A stretch of 64,000 bases of DNA from Methanofastidiosum sp. (GTDB lineage Archaea > Methanobacteriota_B > Thermococci > Methanofastidiosales > Methanofastidiosaceae): NCBI GenBank assembly GCA_013178285.1, contig JABLXD010000001.1:186001-250000 (forward strand), written 5' to 3'. How positions within the stretch are numbered: the stretch's first letter is position 1; each line of letters opens with the position of its first letter. Below the pieces are notes generated by a model. The model did not search any database. It had not been told where the DNA came from and worked only from the letters and a program-made list of their open reading frames with translations. The translations under genes were made by a program, and so were the position numbers. Shown one piece after another: positions 25,107 through 33,536 of the stretch.

Positions 25107-25160
25107 TGCTAAAGTTATAGAGAAATTAATAACCGTCTTATCAGGCCCTCTTAATGAGAA
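25107..25160 (-). pseudogene. Decayed 5' end of a third EamA transporter copy
   Basis: The minus strand reads ATTAAGAGGGCCTGATAAGA then CGGTTATTAATTTCTCT. This aligns with the leader and first codons of the transporter at 24513 (ATTAAGAAGACCTGATAAGA then TGGCTATTGATTTTTCT) at about 30 of 38 positions. The start codon is ACG instead of ATG, and similarity fades after roughly ten codons. It is a relic of a duplication that was mostly deleted, perhaps when the chagasin-like gene was inserted between. Confidence 0.5.
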
Positions 25161-25258
25161 GGCAAGAATTGTTATAACGTTTACAAGAATAAGAGTATAG
25201 TAAATCGTGCAGATTAATGTTAAATATTATAATTCCCAGATATTACTGGTGGGAAAAA

Positions 25259-25420
25259 ATGGCTCGAAAATATGATTCAAACAAGATTGTAGATTATCTG
25301 GTAGTTGCTATAGCGACATTTTTAGGATATACTATAGGTGGGTATTTCAGGAGCTCTTTGATAGGGGCTGTCGTTGGGAGTGTAGTTGGTCTTTATATTG
25401 CATCCAAATATATTCGATGA
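25259..25420 (+). CDS. Small membrane protein with glycine-zipper helices
   Basis: 53 residues from the ATG at 25259, which follows GGTGGG by five bases (an earlier ATG at 25217 has no such site). Sequence MARKYDSNKIVDYLVVAIAT... contains a helix followed by IGGYFRSSLIGAVVGSVVG, a glycine-zipper-like second helix. No family recognised; small size and opposite orientation to neighbours leave some doubt. Confidence 0.5.
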   Translation: MARKYDSNKIVDYLVVAIATFLGYTIGGYFRSSLIGAVVGSVVGLYIASKYIR

Positions 25421-25502
25421 ACTTGAATTAGATACCCTAAACTAGTTAAAATTAAAGATTTTACTAAAAATAATTGAAAAAGTAGTTAATAAAAAATTAA
25501 AT

Positions 25503-25916
25503 TTATTTATTCTTACCAAATCCAAGTATCTTCATGAAGGAGAACATTGGGTATTCCCTTGGGGTTACAGTTACGCCATAGTAGACTCTTTCATCTTCAA
25601 AACACCCAACATAAAACAATTTCTCGTAAGTACCTACTTTTAATGCTTTGTATGTAAAAAGATATCCACCAGGTATAATATCATACCCTTCGCATCCTGG
25701 TTGCGTACAAAATTGTTCAAGGGCCCCCTTTACTCCTCCATTATTTCCCCAACAACAACCATTTTGCATCAACTTGACTTGGAATGTATCCCCAACTTGG
25801 ACAGACTCTGGGCCAATAATTTCATATTTACATGGGTCCCCTGCCATTGCTGAAGCTACTCCAAAAACACTTACTACGAATAGTAAGCTTATTATTATAG
25901 CAAATATTTTCTTCAT
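25503..25916 (-). CDS. Secreted chagasin-like protein with conserved C-terminal tail, copy 2
   Basis: 137 residues from the ATG at 25916, six bases after GGTGA (the same leader as copy 1). After the signal peptide comes a cysteine-rich beta-sandwich (VQVGDTFQVKLMQNGCCWG, then TYKALKVGTYEKLFYVGCF). It matches the chagasin/I42 pattern of GDxFxVxLxxN and A-x-x-x-G-x-Y better than the other copies. It ends YPMFSFMKILGFGKNK. Likely a cell-surface or secreted inhibitor of cysteine peptidases, by analogy only. Confidence 0.65.
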   Translation of the reverse strand: MKKIFAIIISLLFVVSVFGVASAMAGDPCKYEIIGPESVQVGDTFQVKLMQNGCCWGNNGGVKGALEQFCTQPGCEGYDIIPGGYLFTYKALKVGTYEKLFYVGCFEDERVYYGVTVTPREYPMFSFMKILGFGKNK

Positions 25917-26041
25917 AGTTATCACCATTGTATTTACTAGACAGAGTTCCAGAGATATATAAACATTTGCCTAACTCCATCTTCGGCATTAGTCCTAAAA
26001 TAAGAGTTAAAATATTAAACTAGAAAAATAAATGTAGCTAA

Positions 26042-27208
26042 ATGACTGAATACCATGTATCCCAAATTAACAATTTTCTTATGAGAAAGCAGCACCTCTC
26101 AAGTGAATCTAAAATCCAAAATATCTCCGAAATTACAAAAGATATCTGGGGCCTCCATGCAACAAATTCGGGCACCCCTTATCTATCACTTTTTAACAGA
26201 ATGAACAATTTTAGCAAAGACTCCCTGGATAGAGAAATTATAGAGAAAAGGCTTGTTAAGATCAGGTGCATTAGGAAGACCGTCCACATTATCCCAAAGG
26301 AAAATGTATCTATCGCCTTTTCTGCAACTAAAGAAGTGATACAGATTAATTCAGAAAAATATTACAAATATATGGGTATAAGTGAAAATGAGTATGAAAA
26401 GATTTCAGAAGCTATTCTCTCTCTTCTAGGAAATAAAGGCATGAATGCAAGCGAAATAAAAAAAGGGCTCAATCTAGAAATTAACTTATCCCCAATAATA
26501 AACTACATGTGTGATGTTGGGATATTAGTTAGAGGGCTATCTAAGGGCGGGTGGAAGAGTAACGCCCACACATATTTTAGAATGGATGAGTACCTGCCTG
26601 ACATAAATCTAAATCAATACAGCCAAGAAGAATCAAGAAAAAGATTGGTGCAACAATATCTTTCCTCGTTTGGACCAGTGACTGTAACTGACGTCTCCTG
26701 GTGGGCAGGATTCCCAAAGACTGAAGTAAAGAGAATTGTTGATAGTTTAGACGGTATAGATTATGTTAATATTTCTGGCCTTGGGGAATACCTCATTTCT
26801 TCTAGTGATAAGGATCTATTAAAAAGTCTAAAAGAAAATACTAAGCCAGAAATTAATCTTTTGCCAAATCTCGATCCTTATATAATGGGGTACAAGGAGA
26901 GGGAAAGGTACCTTGACAAAGAACACTATAACTATATTTTTGATAGGTCTGGGAATGCAACGACAACAATTATTAATAATGGCAAAATAATCGGTGTTTG
27001 GGACTTTGAGGATAAGCCAAGCCCCGTAGTGAAAATATTTGTTTTTGAGGAGCATCCTAATATAACAGAGATTGAGAAGAAGGCAAAAGATATAGGAAAC
27101 TTTATATCTGATAAAAATGTCAGCGTTAAAATATGCAAAGATATGGCCCCGCTTGATAAGAGGACTGCAGGCAGTTTTATGGCGCCCCTAAAAGATATGG
27201 ACGGATGA
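26042..27208 (+). CDS. Winged-helix DNA-binding protein of the AlkZ/YcaQ-like family (HTH_42)
   Basis: 388 residues. KDIWGLHATNSGTPYLSLFN, RKTVHIIPKEN and the segment FGPVTVTDVSWWAGFPKTEV are hallmarks of the HTH_42 family that includes the interstrand-crosslink glycosylases AlkZ and YcaQ. Those enzymes use a Q-x-Q/Q-x-D motif near the middle. I do not see a clear copy, so glycosylase activity is uncertain. The C-terminal part (GVWDFEDKPSPVVKIFVFEE) is also family-typical. Next gene begins four bases later. Confidence 0.8.
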   Translation: MTEYHVSQINNFLMRKQHLSSESKIQNISEITKDIWGLHATNSGTPYLSLFNRMNNFSKDSLDREIIEKRLVKIRCIRKTVHIIPKENVSIAFSATKEVIQINSEKYYKYMGISENEYEKISEAILSLLGNKGMNASEIKKGLNLEINLSPIINYMCDVGILVRGLSKGGWKSNAHTYFRMDEYLPDINLNQYSQEESRKRLVQQYLSSFGPVTVTDVSWWAGFPKTEVKRIVDSLDGIDYVNISGLGEYLISSSDKDLLKSLKENTKPEINLLPNLDPYIMGYKERERYLDKEHYNYIFDRSGNATTTIINNGKIIGVWDFEDKPSPVVKIFVFEEHPNITEIEKKAKDIGNFISDKNVSVKICKDMAPLDKRTAGSFMAPLKDMDG

Positions 27209-27212
27209 GTAT

Positions 27213-28100
27213 ATGGGAAAGGTAGTCTACGAACATGTTGAAGTAGAAAAGATGCTTCACAGGCTTAACGTCTGGTTTCTGCCATTTAGGTGGGGATCCA
27301 ATGTCTACAGGGGCTGTGAGCATGACTGCATATATTGCAATGCTAGATACACACATGAATACCTTGGTATGCCTACAGGAGAGTTTTCTCACAAGATTAT
27401 AGTTAAAGATAATGCGGCTGAAGCCCTTGATAGAGAGTTCTCTAAAGAGAAGTGGAACAAGAACCTCACTGTCAATGTTTCTACTGTTTCTGACCCATAC
27501 CAGCCGGCAGAAAAAGAGTTTGGAAATACTAGAAAGGTATTAAAGGTATTCTTGAAGCACCACAATGCACTCCTAGTCACTACAAAATCAGATCTAGTTT
27601 TAAAGGATATTGACCTCTTAGAAGAGATTTCAAAAACAGGATTTCTTAATGTCTGCATGACTGTAACAACTCTTGATCAATCCCTAAGTGACAAAATAGA
27701 GCCTAGAGTCCCTTCAATTGAAAAGAGATTGGAAGCAATTAAACAATTAAAAGAGGCTGGGATCACTGTAGGTGTTACAGCGATACCTGTTCTCCCTTAC
27801 ATATCTGATGATGAAGAAACTTTAGAAGAGATGATAAAGACTTTCTCAGGATTAAATGTTGACTATGTAATAGTCGATGTTCTTAATTTCAAGGGTGAAA
27901 CAAGGCAACGGATGGTAAAGTTTTTAGAAGATTATGATCCCTCTCTAATCCCAAAGTATGAAGCACTTTACCAGACTGACTATTGTGACAAGGAATACTC
28001 AAAAGGTATTAGGAAAATTACAAATAAGCTTGTCAAAAAGTATGGTGTTGACCACTACGATAAGATGTTCTCATACAGAAAGAATAAAGAAGCCAAATGA
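27213..28100 (+). CDS. Radical SAM protein of the spore-photoproduct-lyase-like family
   Basis: 295 residues. YRGCEHDCIYCNARYTHEY is the CxxxCxxC cluster motif in the SPL-like context, followed by the TVSDPYQPAEKEF and TKSDLVLKDIDLLEEI strands of this TIM-barrel family. Archaeal members are often annotated as Rv2578c-like or SPL family, but their substrates are unknown. It directly follows the AlkZ-like gene, and both could act on nucleic acid damage; that pairing is inference. Confidence 0.85.
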   Translation: MGKVVYEHVEVEKMLHRLNVWFLPFRWGSNVYRGCEHDCIYCNARYTHEYLGMPTGEFSHKIIVKDNAAEALDREFSKEKWNKNLTVNVSTVSDPYQPAEKEFGNTRKVLKVFLKHHNALLVTTKSDLVLKDIDLLEEISKTGFLNVCMTVTTLDQSLSDKIEPRVPSIEKRLEAIKQLKEAGITVGVTAIPVLPYISDDEETLEEMIKTFSGLNVDYVIVDVLNFKGETRQRMVKFLEDYDPSLIPKYEALYQTDYCDKEYSKGIRKITNKLVKKYGVDHYDKMFSYRKNKEAK

Positions 28101-28112
28101 AAAATCGTTATT

Positions 28113-28667
28113 ATGGCGAAGATCTTAGGCATTATAGGAAGCCCCAGAAGGAACGGTAACACCCACATTCTAGTAAATAGAGTTTTAGAAGGGGCAAAGA
28201 GCGAAGGTGCAGAGACTGATTCTATTTTCTTAAATGATTTTACAATTAAGGAGTGTGATGGCTGTCATGCATGCTGGAAAGGATTAGAATGTGCTAAGAA
28301 AGATGATATGAACAACTTCTATCAAAAAATAATTGATTCTGACATACTTGTTTTTGGGACGCCTGTCTACTGGTACGGGCCAACGGCCGTAATGAAGGCG
28401 TTTATTGATAGATTTGTGTACTTCAACTGCCCGGAAAATAGGGGTAAAATAAGGGGTAAGCAAGCAGTTGCTTTGATCCCCTTTGAAGAGGAGGATGATA
28501 GGACTGCTTTAGCAACTGTAGAGATATTTGAAAAAAGTGTAGGTTACCTAGAAATGAATCTAACAGATTTATTGCTTGCTCCGGGAGTTGGTGAAAAAGG
28601 TGCTATACTAAAAAAGAGGATAATCCTTGAAAGGGCCTATAACATCGGGAAGATGGTATCCAGGTAG
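28113..28667 (+). CDS. Iron-sulfur flavoprotein / NADPH-dependent FMN reductase
   Basis: 184 residues with a flavodoxin-like fold: LGIIGSPRRNGNTHILVNRV binds FMN phosphate. KECDGCHACWKGLEC is the compact C-x2-C-x2-C-x5-C motif of archaeal Isf proteins, which hold a 4Fe-4S cluster. FGTPVYWYGPTAVMKAFIDR is the conserved flavin strand. Isf proteins pass electrons between ferredoxin and oxygen or CO2-derived acceptors in methanogens. It follows the radical SAM gene by 12 bases. Confidence 0.9.
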   Translation: MAKILGIIGSPRRNGNTHILVNRVLEGAKSEGAETDSIFLNDFTIKECDGCHACWKGLECAKKDDMNNFYQKIIDSDILVFGTPVYWYGPTAVMKAFIDRFVYFNCPENRGKIRGKQAVALIPFEEEDDRTALATVEIFEKSVGYLEMNLTDLLLAPGVGEKGAILKKRIILERAYNIGKMVSR

Positions 28668-28749
28668 CCTATAATTGGGGTTAATTTGGGAATAATCTCG
28701 GAAATCCCTTATATATTGACTGCTTATTCTTAATATTACGGCGATTATT

Positions 28750-29007
28750 ATGAAGAGAAATTACATAATAGGCCTTGCAGTCATTTTCTTGATTGCAATG
28801 GTGAGCATCGGTGCAGTCCTCTCATTTAGAGGGCCAACGCAAGACACGACAACATGCCCAAATGCAGGGGACTGTGTTGGGAACGGTAATTGCAACGGAG
28901 ACTGCGATGGTGACTGTGACCCAGCTAACTGCACAGGCACATGTCCAAACAATAACACTCAACAGCAACAGATAAGAAACTGCGGCAGAACATGCACTAG
29001 AAATTAA
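28750..29007 (+). CDS. Small membrane-anchored cysteine-rich protein
   Basis: 85 residues: one N-terminal signal/anchor helix (MKRNYIIGLAVIFLIAMVSI), then an outward Cys/Asn/Asp-rich repeat region (NAGDCVGNGNCNGDCDGDCD and onward) with ten cysteines, ending in CGRTCTRN. Spacing C-x4-C and C-x3-C recalls metal-binding or disulfide-rich coats. No family recognised. A TATA-like CTTATATATT near 28708 precedes it. Confidence 0.65.
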   Translation: MKRNYIIGLAVIFLIAMVSIGAVLSFRGPTQDTTTCPNAGDCVGNGNCNGDCDGDCDPANCTGTCPNNNTQQQQIRNCGRTCTRN

Positions 29008-29100
29008 ATAATATTTTCTTTTCTTTTATTACTAATTTTTACCATTTGGATGATAATCTAAAATCTTTTATATTCTCTCACCCTAAAGGTATTGAATATT

Positions 29101-29715
29101 ATGAGTGACTATAAGATACCTGGTTCTCTTTTGAATATAATATTTAAGAGCGTTGAAGAGCAGCTTGGCGAGAAGGGTTTAAGGATGCTTCTTACCCAGG
29201 CAAAGTTAAATGACTTTATAGAAAATCCGCCTCCTGATGATGACACGCCAACTCTTGACATGGATAGATTCAAAGGAGCTATGGGTGCTGTTATAGAACT
29301 ATTTGGTGAAAAGGCTGCAAGACCCCTTCTTATGAGGTGGGGAAAATTAACCTTTGACTATGCCCTTGAATCAAAGCCAACTCTTTTTGGACTTGCTGGG
29401 TTTGCAACTAAGTTCATGAATGATGAAGGGAAGGCTAGATTTATCCTAAAGAGAGTTCTAAAGGAAAGTGAAAATCTCTATGGCGTGCCCCATATAATGA
29501 CTGAAACTGATGATGCCTTTAACATTGAAATAAAGAACTGTTTCTACTGCGGGAATCATAAATCAAGCCAGTGTATATGCTGGTCTCCGGTCGGCTTTTG
29601 GAGAAGTATGATGAAGTGGGCGACTGGAAAAGACTACGATGTGCGTGAAGTAGAGTGCATGTCTATGGGTGCAGAGTCTTGTAAATATACAATACCTAAA
29701 AAAGCTATAGAATAA
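29101..29715 (+). CDS. V4R (4-vinyl reductase) domain protein
   Basis: 204 residues from the ATG at 29101; AAAGGT lies ten bases upstream, and the alternative TTG at 29092 is too close to it. The C-terminal V4R domain is shown by TETDDAFNIEIKNCFYCGNH and VREVECMSMGAESCKYTI, with clustered cysteines that may bind zinc. V4R domains bind small hydrocarbon or porphyrin-like ligands and often sense or aid tetrapyrrole reactions. No DNA-binding domain is present, so a stand-alone ligand-binding role is likely. Confidence 0.8.
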   Translation: MSDYKIPGSLLNIIFKSVEEQLGEKGLRMLLTQAKLNDFIENPPPDDDTPTLDMDRFKGAMGAVIELFGEKAARPLLMRWGKLTFDYALESKPTLFGLAGFATKFMNDEGKARFILKRVLKESENLYGVPHIMTETDDAFNIEIKNCFYCGNHKSSQCICWSPVGFWRSMMKWATGKDYDVREVECMSMGAESCKYTIPKKAIE

Positions 29716-29741
29716 AGATAAATTAAAAATAAAAAATAAAT

Positions 29742-30680
29742 TTATGGAACTACAAACTTAAACTGTATTACGTCGAACGTTCCAGTTGAAGAGTATGCTA
29801 CTATTGTGACGTCATAAGTTCCTGATGGCACATTGGGGTCTACGGTGAATATGGCAGAATATGTTCCAAGATTGTGTGCTTTGATCTTCTGGGCTTCTGG
29901 AGTAATATTTACTGTTACACCGTTGGGGAGTCCCATGAACTTTATCATGGCTTCATTTTGTGTGAAGAATCCTCTGTTTTCAACCTGGATGAATGTCTGC
30001 TGTGTTCCCGGAGAGATTTCAAATGACGATAAAATCTTTCCATCCCTTATTATAGTTGATCCGCCTGTTACTGTGAATTGTTCAATGTCAACTTTTGGGT
30101 ATAGTGGAGGCAGACTGCATGGACACTCTTCGTATATCTTGAAGTTGTATTGTAAGGAAGGTTCTCCAACGGCATCATCATCTTCCCAATATATTTTAAC
30201 GCCTATGGGGTATCCATAGTGGGGATTCCAATAGAAAGAAGCACATTCAGTTCCTTTAACTTCTCCTACATCAACAGGAAATTCAAATAGCTGCTCAACT
30301 TCTGGGTAAAGTAATCCTAAACGCACATCGGCATGGTCACCTGGGTTTCCAACTGATGTTCCGCACGCCTCTACTCTGTAATTGCACCCTTGCTTTATCG
30401 GAATCTCTCCCCACATATGAACTGCAGGATTATTATTTACGACTACAGAAACGGCATGCGTAAACTGCTGTGTACTTGAATCGGTTTCTTGCAGAGGTAT
30501 AACGCCACTACCTTCATACAAAAGTCTACTATTGGTACAGCCAGAAGTTCCACCCGGTGGTTGATATGTCAATATCTGTTCAAATGAAAGTTGTTGAACT
30601 GGAAATTGCGAGCTCACAGCAAAAACAAAAATAGAGCCTAGCATAACAAACATTAACACTATTGCTATCGTTTTTTTCAT
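29742..30680 (-). CDS. Secreted beta-sandwich protein with NEW3-like C-terminal domain, copy 2
   Basis: 312 residues with a signal peptide (MKKTIAIVLMFVMLGSIFV). The N-terminal half is a beta-rich domain (VPEHADVRLGLLYPEVEQLF region), and the C-terminal 120 residues are the NEW3-like Ig domain shared with 15910-16953: LYPKVDIEQFTVTGG, QVENRGFFTQN, AHNLGTYSAIFTV and FKFVVP. The N-terminal half is different from that of copy 1. Likely exposed on the surface. Ligand unknown. Confidence 0.7.
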   Translation of the reverse strand: MKKTIAIVLMFVMLGSIFVFAVSSQFPVQQLSFEQILTYQPPGGTSGCTNSRLLYEGSGVIPLQETDSSTQQFTHAVSVVVNNNPAVHMWGEIPIKQGCNYRVEACGTSVGNPGDHADVRLGLLYPEVEQLFEFPVDVGEVKGTECASFYWNPHYGYPIGVKIYWEDDDAVGEPSLQYNFKIYEECPCSLPPLYPKVDIEQFTVTGGSTIIRDGKILSSFEISPGTQQTFIQVENRGFFTQNEAMIKFMGLPNGVTVNITPEAQKIKAHNLGTYSAIFTVDPNVPSGTYDVTIVAYSSTGTFDVIQFKFVVP

Positions 30681-30817
30681 ATTTATCTCCCTGTTTAAAA
30701 CTAATTTAGATTATCCAATTAATTAAAATTTTTTAAGAATATAACTTTTTCGGTAATTGATTAATTAAAATGAGGGAATTGCCGAATAATAAAAGTATAA
30801 ATTATAAAATAAAAAAG

Positions 30818-31996
30818 TTACATGAACTTCCCAAGCTTCAATAGAAGTCCGGGATTCTTTGAAACTATTGCCTTAAGGACGCTTATTGTAGAAATTGTCT
30901 CAAGCTTTAGGTCTTTTAATGTTTCAGCAATTGCATCGAGATCCTTTTCAGATAGCGTCATAAAAGCTTCCTGTGCTTTAAGACACTTGTCAAGTTCGTC
31001 GTAGATGTCTGGCTTCCACATGTCGTTGTATTTCTTCAAGAAGTTGCCTGTGTAGTTCTCTTTGGCGATTGCTTCAGCTGCGAGCTCTCCTGCATGTTTT
31101 CCAGTTATTATGGCTGTATGAATACCTCCGCCTGTGAGCGGATTTACAAATCGTCCCGCATCTCCTGCTAGCAATAGATTGTCCATATATGGCTCTTTTA
31201 ATGGGCCGTTTACTGGGATTGCACCAGCGTTTACTTCAACTATCTTTGCTTTTTTGAACCTGGGTCTTTCGACAAACTTATCTAAGTAGTACTGAGCAGT
31301 TTGTTTTGCTTTTACTGGAAGAACTCCTAGCCCAACGTTTGCCTGATCATCTCCCTTTGGGAACACCCAAGAGTAACCACCAGGTGCATAGCAGTCTCCG
31401 AAGTAAAGCTCAATGCAAGGCTCAATTTCCATTGGCATCATTAAATACTGTATACCAGACTCAAGATACCTTAATGGAACAGTTGTATCCATCCCCAATG
31501 ATTTTGCAACGATTGAAGGTGGTCCATCTGCACCAATGATAATTTTGGCGTCAATTTGAATATCTTCGTTCATCTGTTTTGCTTTTACTGTAACTCCATT
31601 AGAATTTCTCTTTGCAGAAACAAATCTTGTTTTCATCAAAAAGTCTGCCCCATTTCTTGCAGCTTCCTTTGCAATGGCCTTGTCAAAGACTTCCCTATCG
31701 AGGATCATTCCACTCTTCCAGTATTTTACCCTCTCACCATCAAGTCTTATGACAGTTCCGTTTGGAGCAATAAGTTTAACAAATTCAATATTGGTAGAAA
31801 TATATCTATCGCTCTGTTTCATTTCAAGTTTCTCAAAGAGCCCCTGGGAAACTCCCTCAGCGCACTGTACAGGTCCACCGATTTCCTTCTTCTTTTCAAT
31901 AACAATTACGTCTGCACCTTTTGCCGCATACCTTGCAGCATTACTTCCTGCAGGACCTCCACCTACAACTAGAACGTCACATTTGTAGTTCTTCAT
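30818..31996 (-). CDS. Digeranylgeranylglycerophospholipid reductase (geranylgeranyl reductase family)
   Basis: 392-residue flavoenzyme that saturates the isoprenoid chains of archaeal membrane lipids. N-terminal FAD motif VLVVGGGPAGSNAARYAA; IGGPVQCAEGVSQGL holds the family's conserved Cys; IIGADGPPSIVAK and LLAGDAGRFVNPLTGGGIHT are the GD and second FAD motifs. The start overlaps the stop of the ferredoxin gene by four bases (ATGA), and ferredoxin is a likely electron donor for the reduction. Confidence 0.93.
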   Translation of the reverse strand: MKNYKCDVLVVGGGPAGSNAARYAAKGADVIVIEKKKEIGGPVQCAEGVSQGLFEKLEMKQSDRYISTNIEFVKLIAPNGTVIRLDGERVKYWKSGMILDREVFDKAIAKEAARNGADFLMKTRFVSAKRNSNGVTVKAKQMNEDIQIDAKIIIGADGPPSIVAKSLGMDTTVPLRYLESGIQYLMMPMEIEPCIELYFGDCYAPGGYSWVFPKGDDQANVGLGVLPVKAKQTAQYYLDKFVERPRFKKAKIVEVNAGAIPVNGPLKEPYMDNLLLAGDAGRFVNPLTGGGIHTAIITGKHAGELAAEAIAKENYTGNFLKKYNDMWKPDIYDELDKCLKAQEAFMTLSEKDLDAIAETLKDLKLETISTISVLKAIVSKNPGLLLKLGKFM

Positions 31997-32151
31997 TCAA
32001 TCGCCCCCACAGGACAGGACTTTACACAGATCTTACACTCTGTGCAGTTTTCATTAAAGATAATCTCATTTTCTGTCATATCAATGCCGTTATTTGGGCA
32101 TACAGAAGCACAACAAGTGCACAGAAGACATCGCTCCTTCATGACCTTCAA
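31993..32151 (-). CDS. 2x[4Fe-4S] ferredoxin
   Basis: A short gene encoding two complete clusters: CLLCTCCASVCP (C-x2-C-x2-C-x3-CP) and CTECKICVKSCP. The protein is 52 residues from TTG at 32151, which follows AGGTGA by five bases, the usual spacing here; ATG at 32142 gives 49 residues. The stop overlaps the reductase start by four bases (ATGA). Electron donor for isoprenoid-chain saturation by the downstream reductase is a reasonable inference, as this pair is widespread in methanogens. Confidence 0.9.
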   Translation of the reverse strand: MKVMKERCLLCTCCASVCPNNGIDMTENEIIFNENCTECKICVKSCPVGAIE

Positions 32152-32199
32152 ATAATTCACCTAAATGGTTTTCTTGAGTTTATGTTTTAAAATTTTTGG

Positions 32200-32706
32200 T
32201 TAAAAAGTCATCCTTTTCACATGGTAATAGGTAATATCATTGTCTGAATCAACAAAAGCGAATATCATATCTTTTTTTACAGAATGGGCAATTCTAACAT
32301 GGGCAGCAAGTATATTGGCATCTATCTTTTCCCCTTCCATGAAAACATCTATTATATAGTCGGCATGCTCCTCTTCTATTGATCCTCTGTAAATACGAAA
32401 AGCACACCCATACTTGAATGCTGTTTTTACGTGATAGCCTTTTTCTTTTAGGTCTTTAAAGACAACATACTTCCCGAAAATATTCCCTTCACTGCTTCCA
32501 AGCTTTAGTAGCTCTTCAAAAGATATCTCTTTATTATCAGATATTACTTTTACCAATCCCCTCTCAGATAAGTATAGTGCTTCGACAACTGTCAGGTACA
32601 ATTTTTTATCTATGAGCTCCCCAAATCCTCTTTTTCTGTGGATCTTACTTACAGCATCTTGGTCATCGATTATGGCCCTATTTTCAACGAGAGTGGCAGA
32701 AAACAT
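32200..32706 (-). CDS. endA: tRNA-splicing endonuclease
   Basis: 168 residues, the length of the homotetrameric or homodimeric type. The catalytic Tyr, His and Lys are in KYGCAFRIYRGS, EEHADYIIDV with RIAHSVKKDMIFA (His and Lys), and the C-terminal YYHVKR completes the core. It cuts bulge-helix-bulge introns, two of which occur in this window (tRNA-Met and tRNA-Trp). Divergently placed from rpo7. Confidence 0.9.
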   Translation of the reverse strand: MFSATLVENRAIIDDQDAVSKIHRKRGFGELIDKKLYLTVVEALYLSERGLVKVISDNKEISFEELLKLGSSEGNIFGKYVVFKDLKEKGYHVKTAFKYGCAFRIYRGSIEEEHADYIIDVFMEGEKIDANILAAHVRIAHSVKKDMIFAFVDSDNDITYYHVKRMTF

Positions 32707-32797
32707 AAAATAATTATGATTTTAGATGTTAAAAGCTTTTAGAAACACTTAAATATACTTGGACGAATTTCACCATATATTCTAAGGTGACTATATT

Positions 32798-33340
32798 ATG
32801 TTTAAAGTTGTACAAATCAGGGATACTGCAAGGGTCCCACCCAACAAATTTGGTGGCGAACTTGACCAATCCATAGCAGAAATCCTTCAGGGGCAGTATG
32901 AAGGAACATGGGATAAGGACCTTGGGTTTATCCTTGCTATCCACAACATCATTGAAATAGGGGACGGAAAGATTGTCCCAGGCGATGGAAGCGCCTACTA
33001 TGACACAGTATTCGAGGCTTTAACTTACCTACCAAAGCTATACGAAGTTGTTGAAGGGGAAGTAGAAGAAATAACTGAGTTTGGGGCTTTCGTAAGGCTT
33101 GGCCCAATAGATGGACTTGTCCACGTATCACAGCTTACAAACGATTTCATAAATTACGATAAGAAAAATAACACCCTATCAGGAAAGGAAAGTGGAAGAG
33201 TATTAAAGGCCGGAGACAAGATAAGGGGAAGAATTGTAACTTTATCTCTTAAAAGGGGCTCTGCAAAGATTGGACTTACCATGAGACAGCCTTACCTAGG
33301 GAAGTTTGAATGGATAGCTGAAGAAAAGAAAGAGGGATAA
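32798..33340 (+). CDS. rpo7: DNA-directed RNA polymerase subunit Rpo7 (RpoE')
   Basis: 180 residues: N-terminal RNP-like domain (MFKVVQIRDTARVPPNKFGG) and S1 domain (GEVEEITEFGAFVRLGPIDG, then LVHVSQL). It forms the polymerase stalk with Rpo4. It begins an operon with spt4, dephospho-CoA kinase, rps24e and rps27ae, the conserved archaeal order. Genes are one to nine bases apart or overlap. Confidence 0.95.
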   Translation: MFKVVQIRDTARVPPNKFGGELDQSIAEILQGQYEGTWDKDLGFILAIHNIIEIGDGKIVPGDGSAYYDTVFEALTYLPKLYEVVEGEVEEITEFGAFVRLGPIDGLVHVSQLTNDFINYDKKNNTLSGKESGRVLKAGDKIRGRIVTLSLKRGSAKIGLTMRQPYLGKFEWIAEEKKEG

Positions 33341-33341
33341 A

Positions 33342-33527
33342 ATGAGGGTAGCATGCCAGAAATGCCAGAGAATCCTAAATGAAAGCATGTGTCCAGTGTG
33401 CAAAGACGATAAGACTACTGACAACTGGAGCGGCATTGTTGTAATAATTGATCCTGAAAAATCAAAGATAGGTAGGGCCATTGGAGTCAATGTCCCTGGT
33501 GCCTATGCCCTAAAGGTTAGGGGATGA
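33342..33527 (+). CDS. spt4: Transcription elongation factor Spt4 (RpoE'')
   Basis: 61 residues with a zinc-ribbon (MRVACQKCQRIL, SMCPVCKD) and the C-terminal WSGIVVIIDPEKS of Spt4. It partners Spt5 to increase RNA polymerase processivity. Starts one base after rpo7's stop, following GAGGGA. Confidence 0.93.
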   Translation: MRVACQKCQRILNESMCPVCKDDKTTDNWSGIVVIIDPEKSKIGRAIGVNVPGAYALKVRG

Positions 33528-33536
33528 AGTAAAGAG

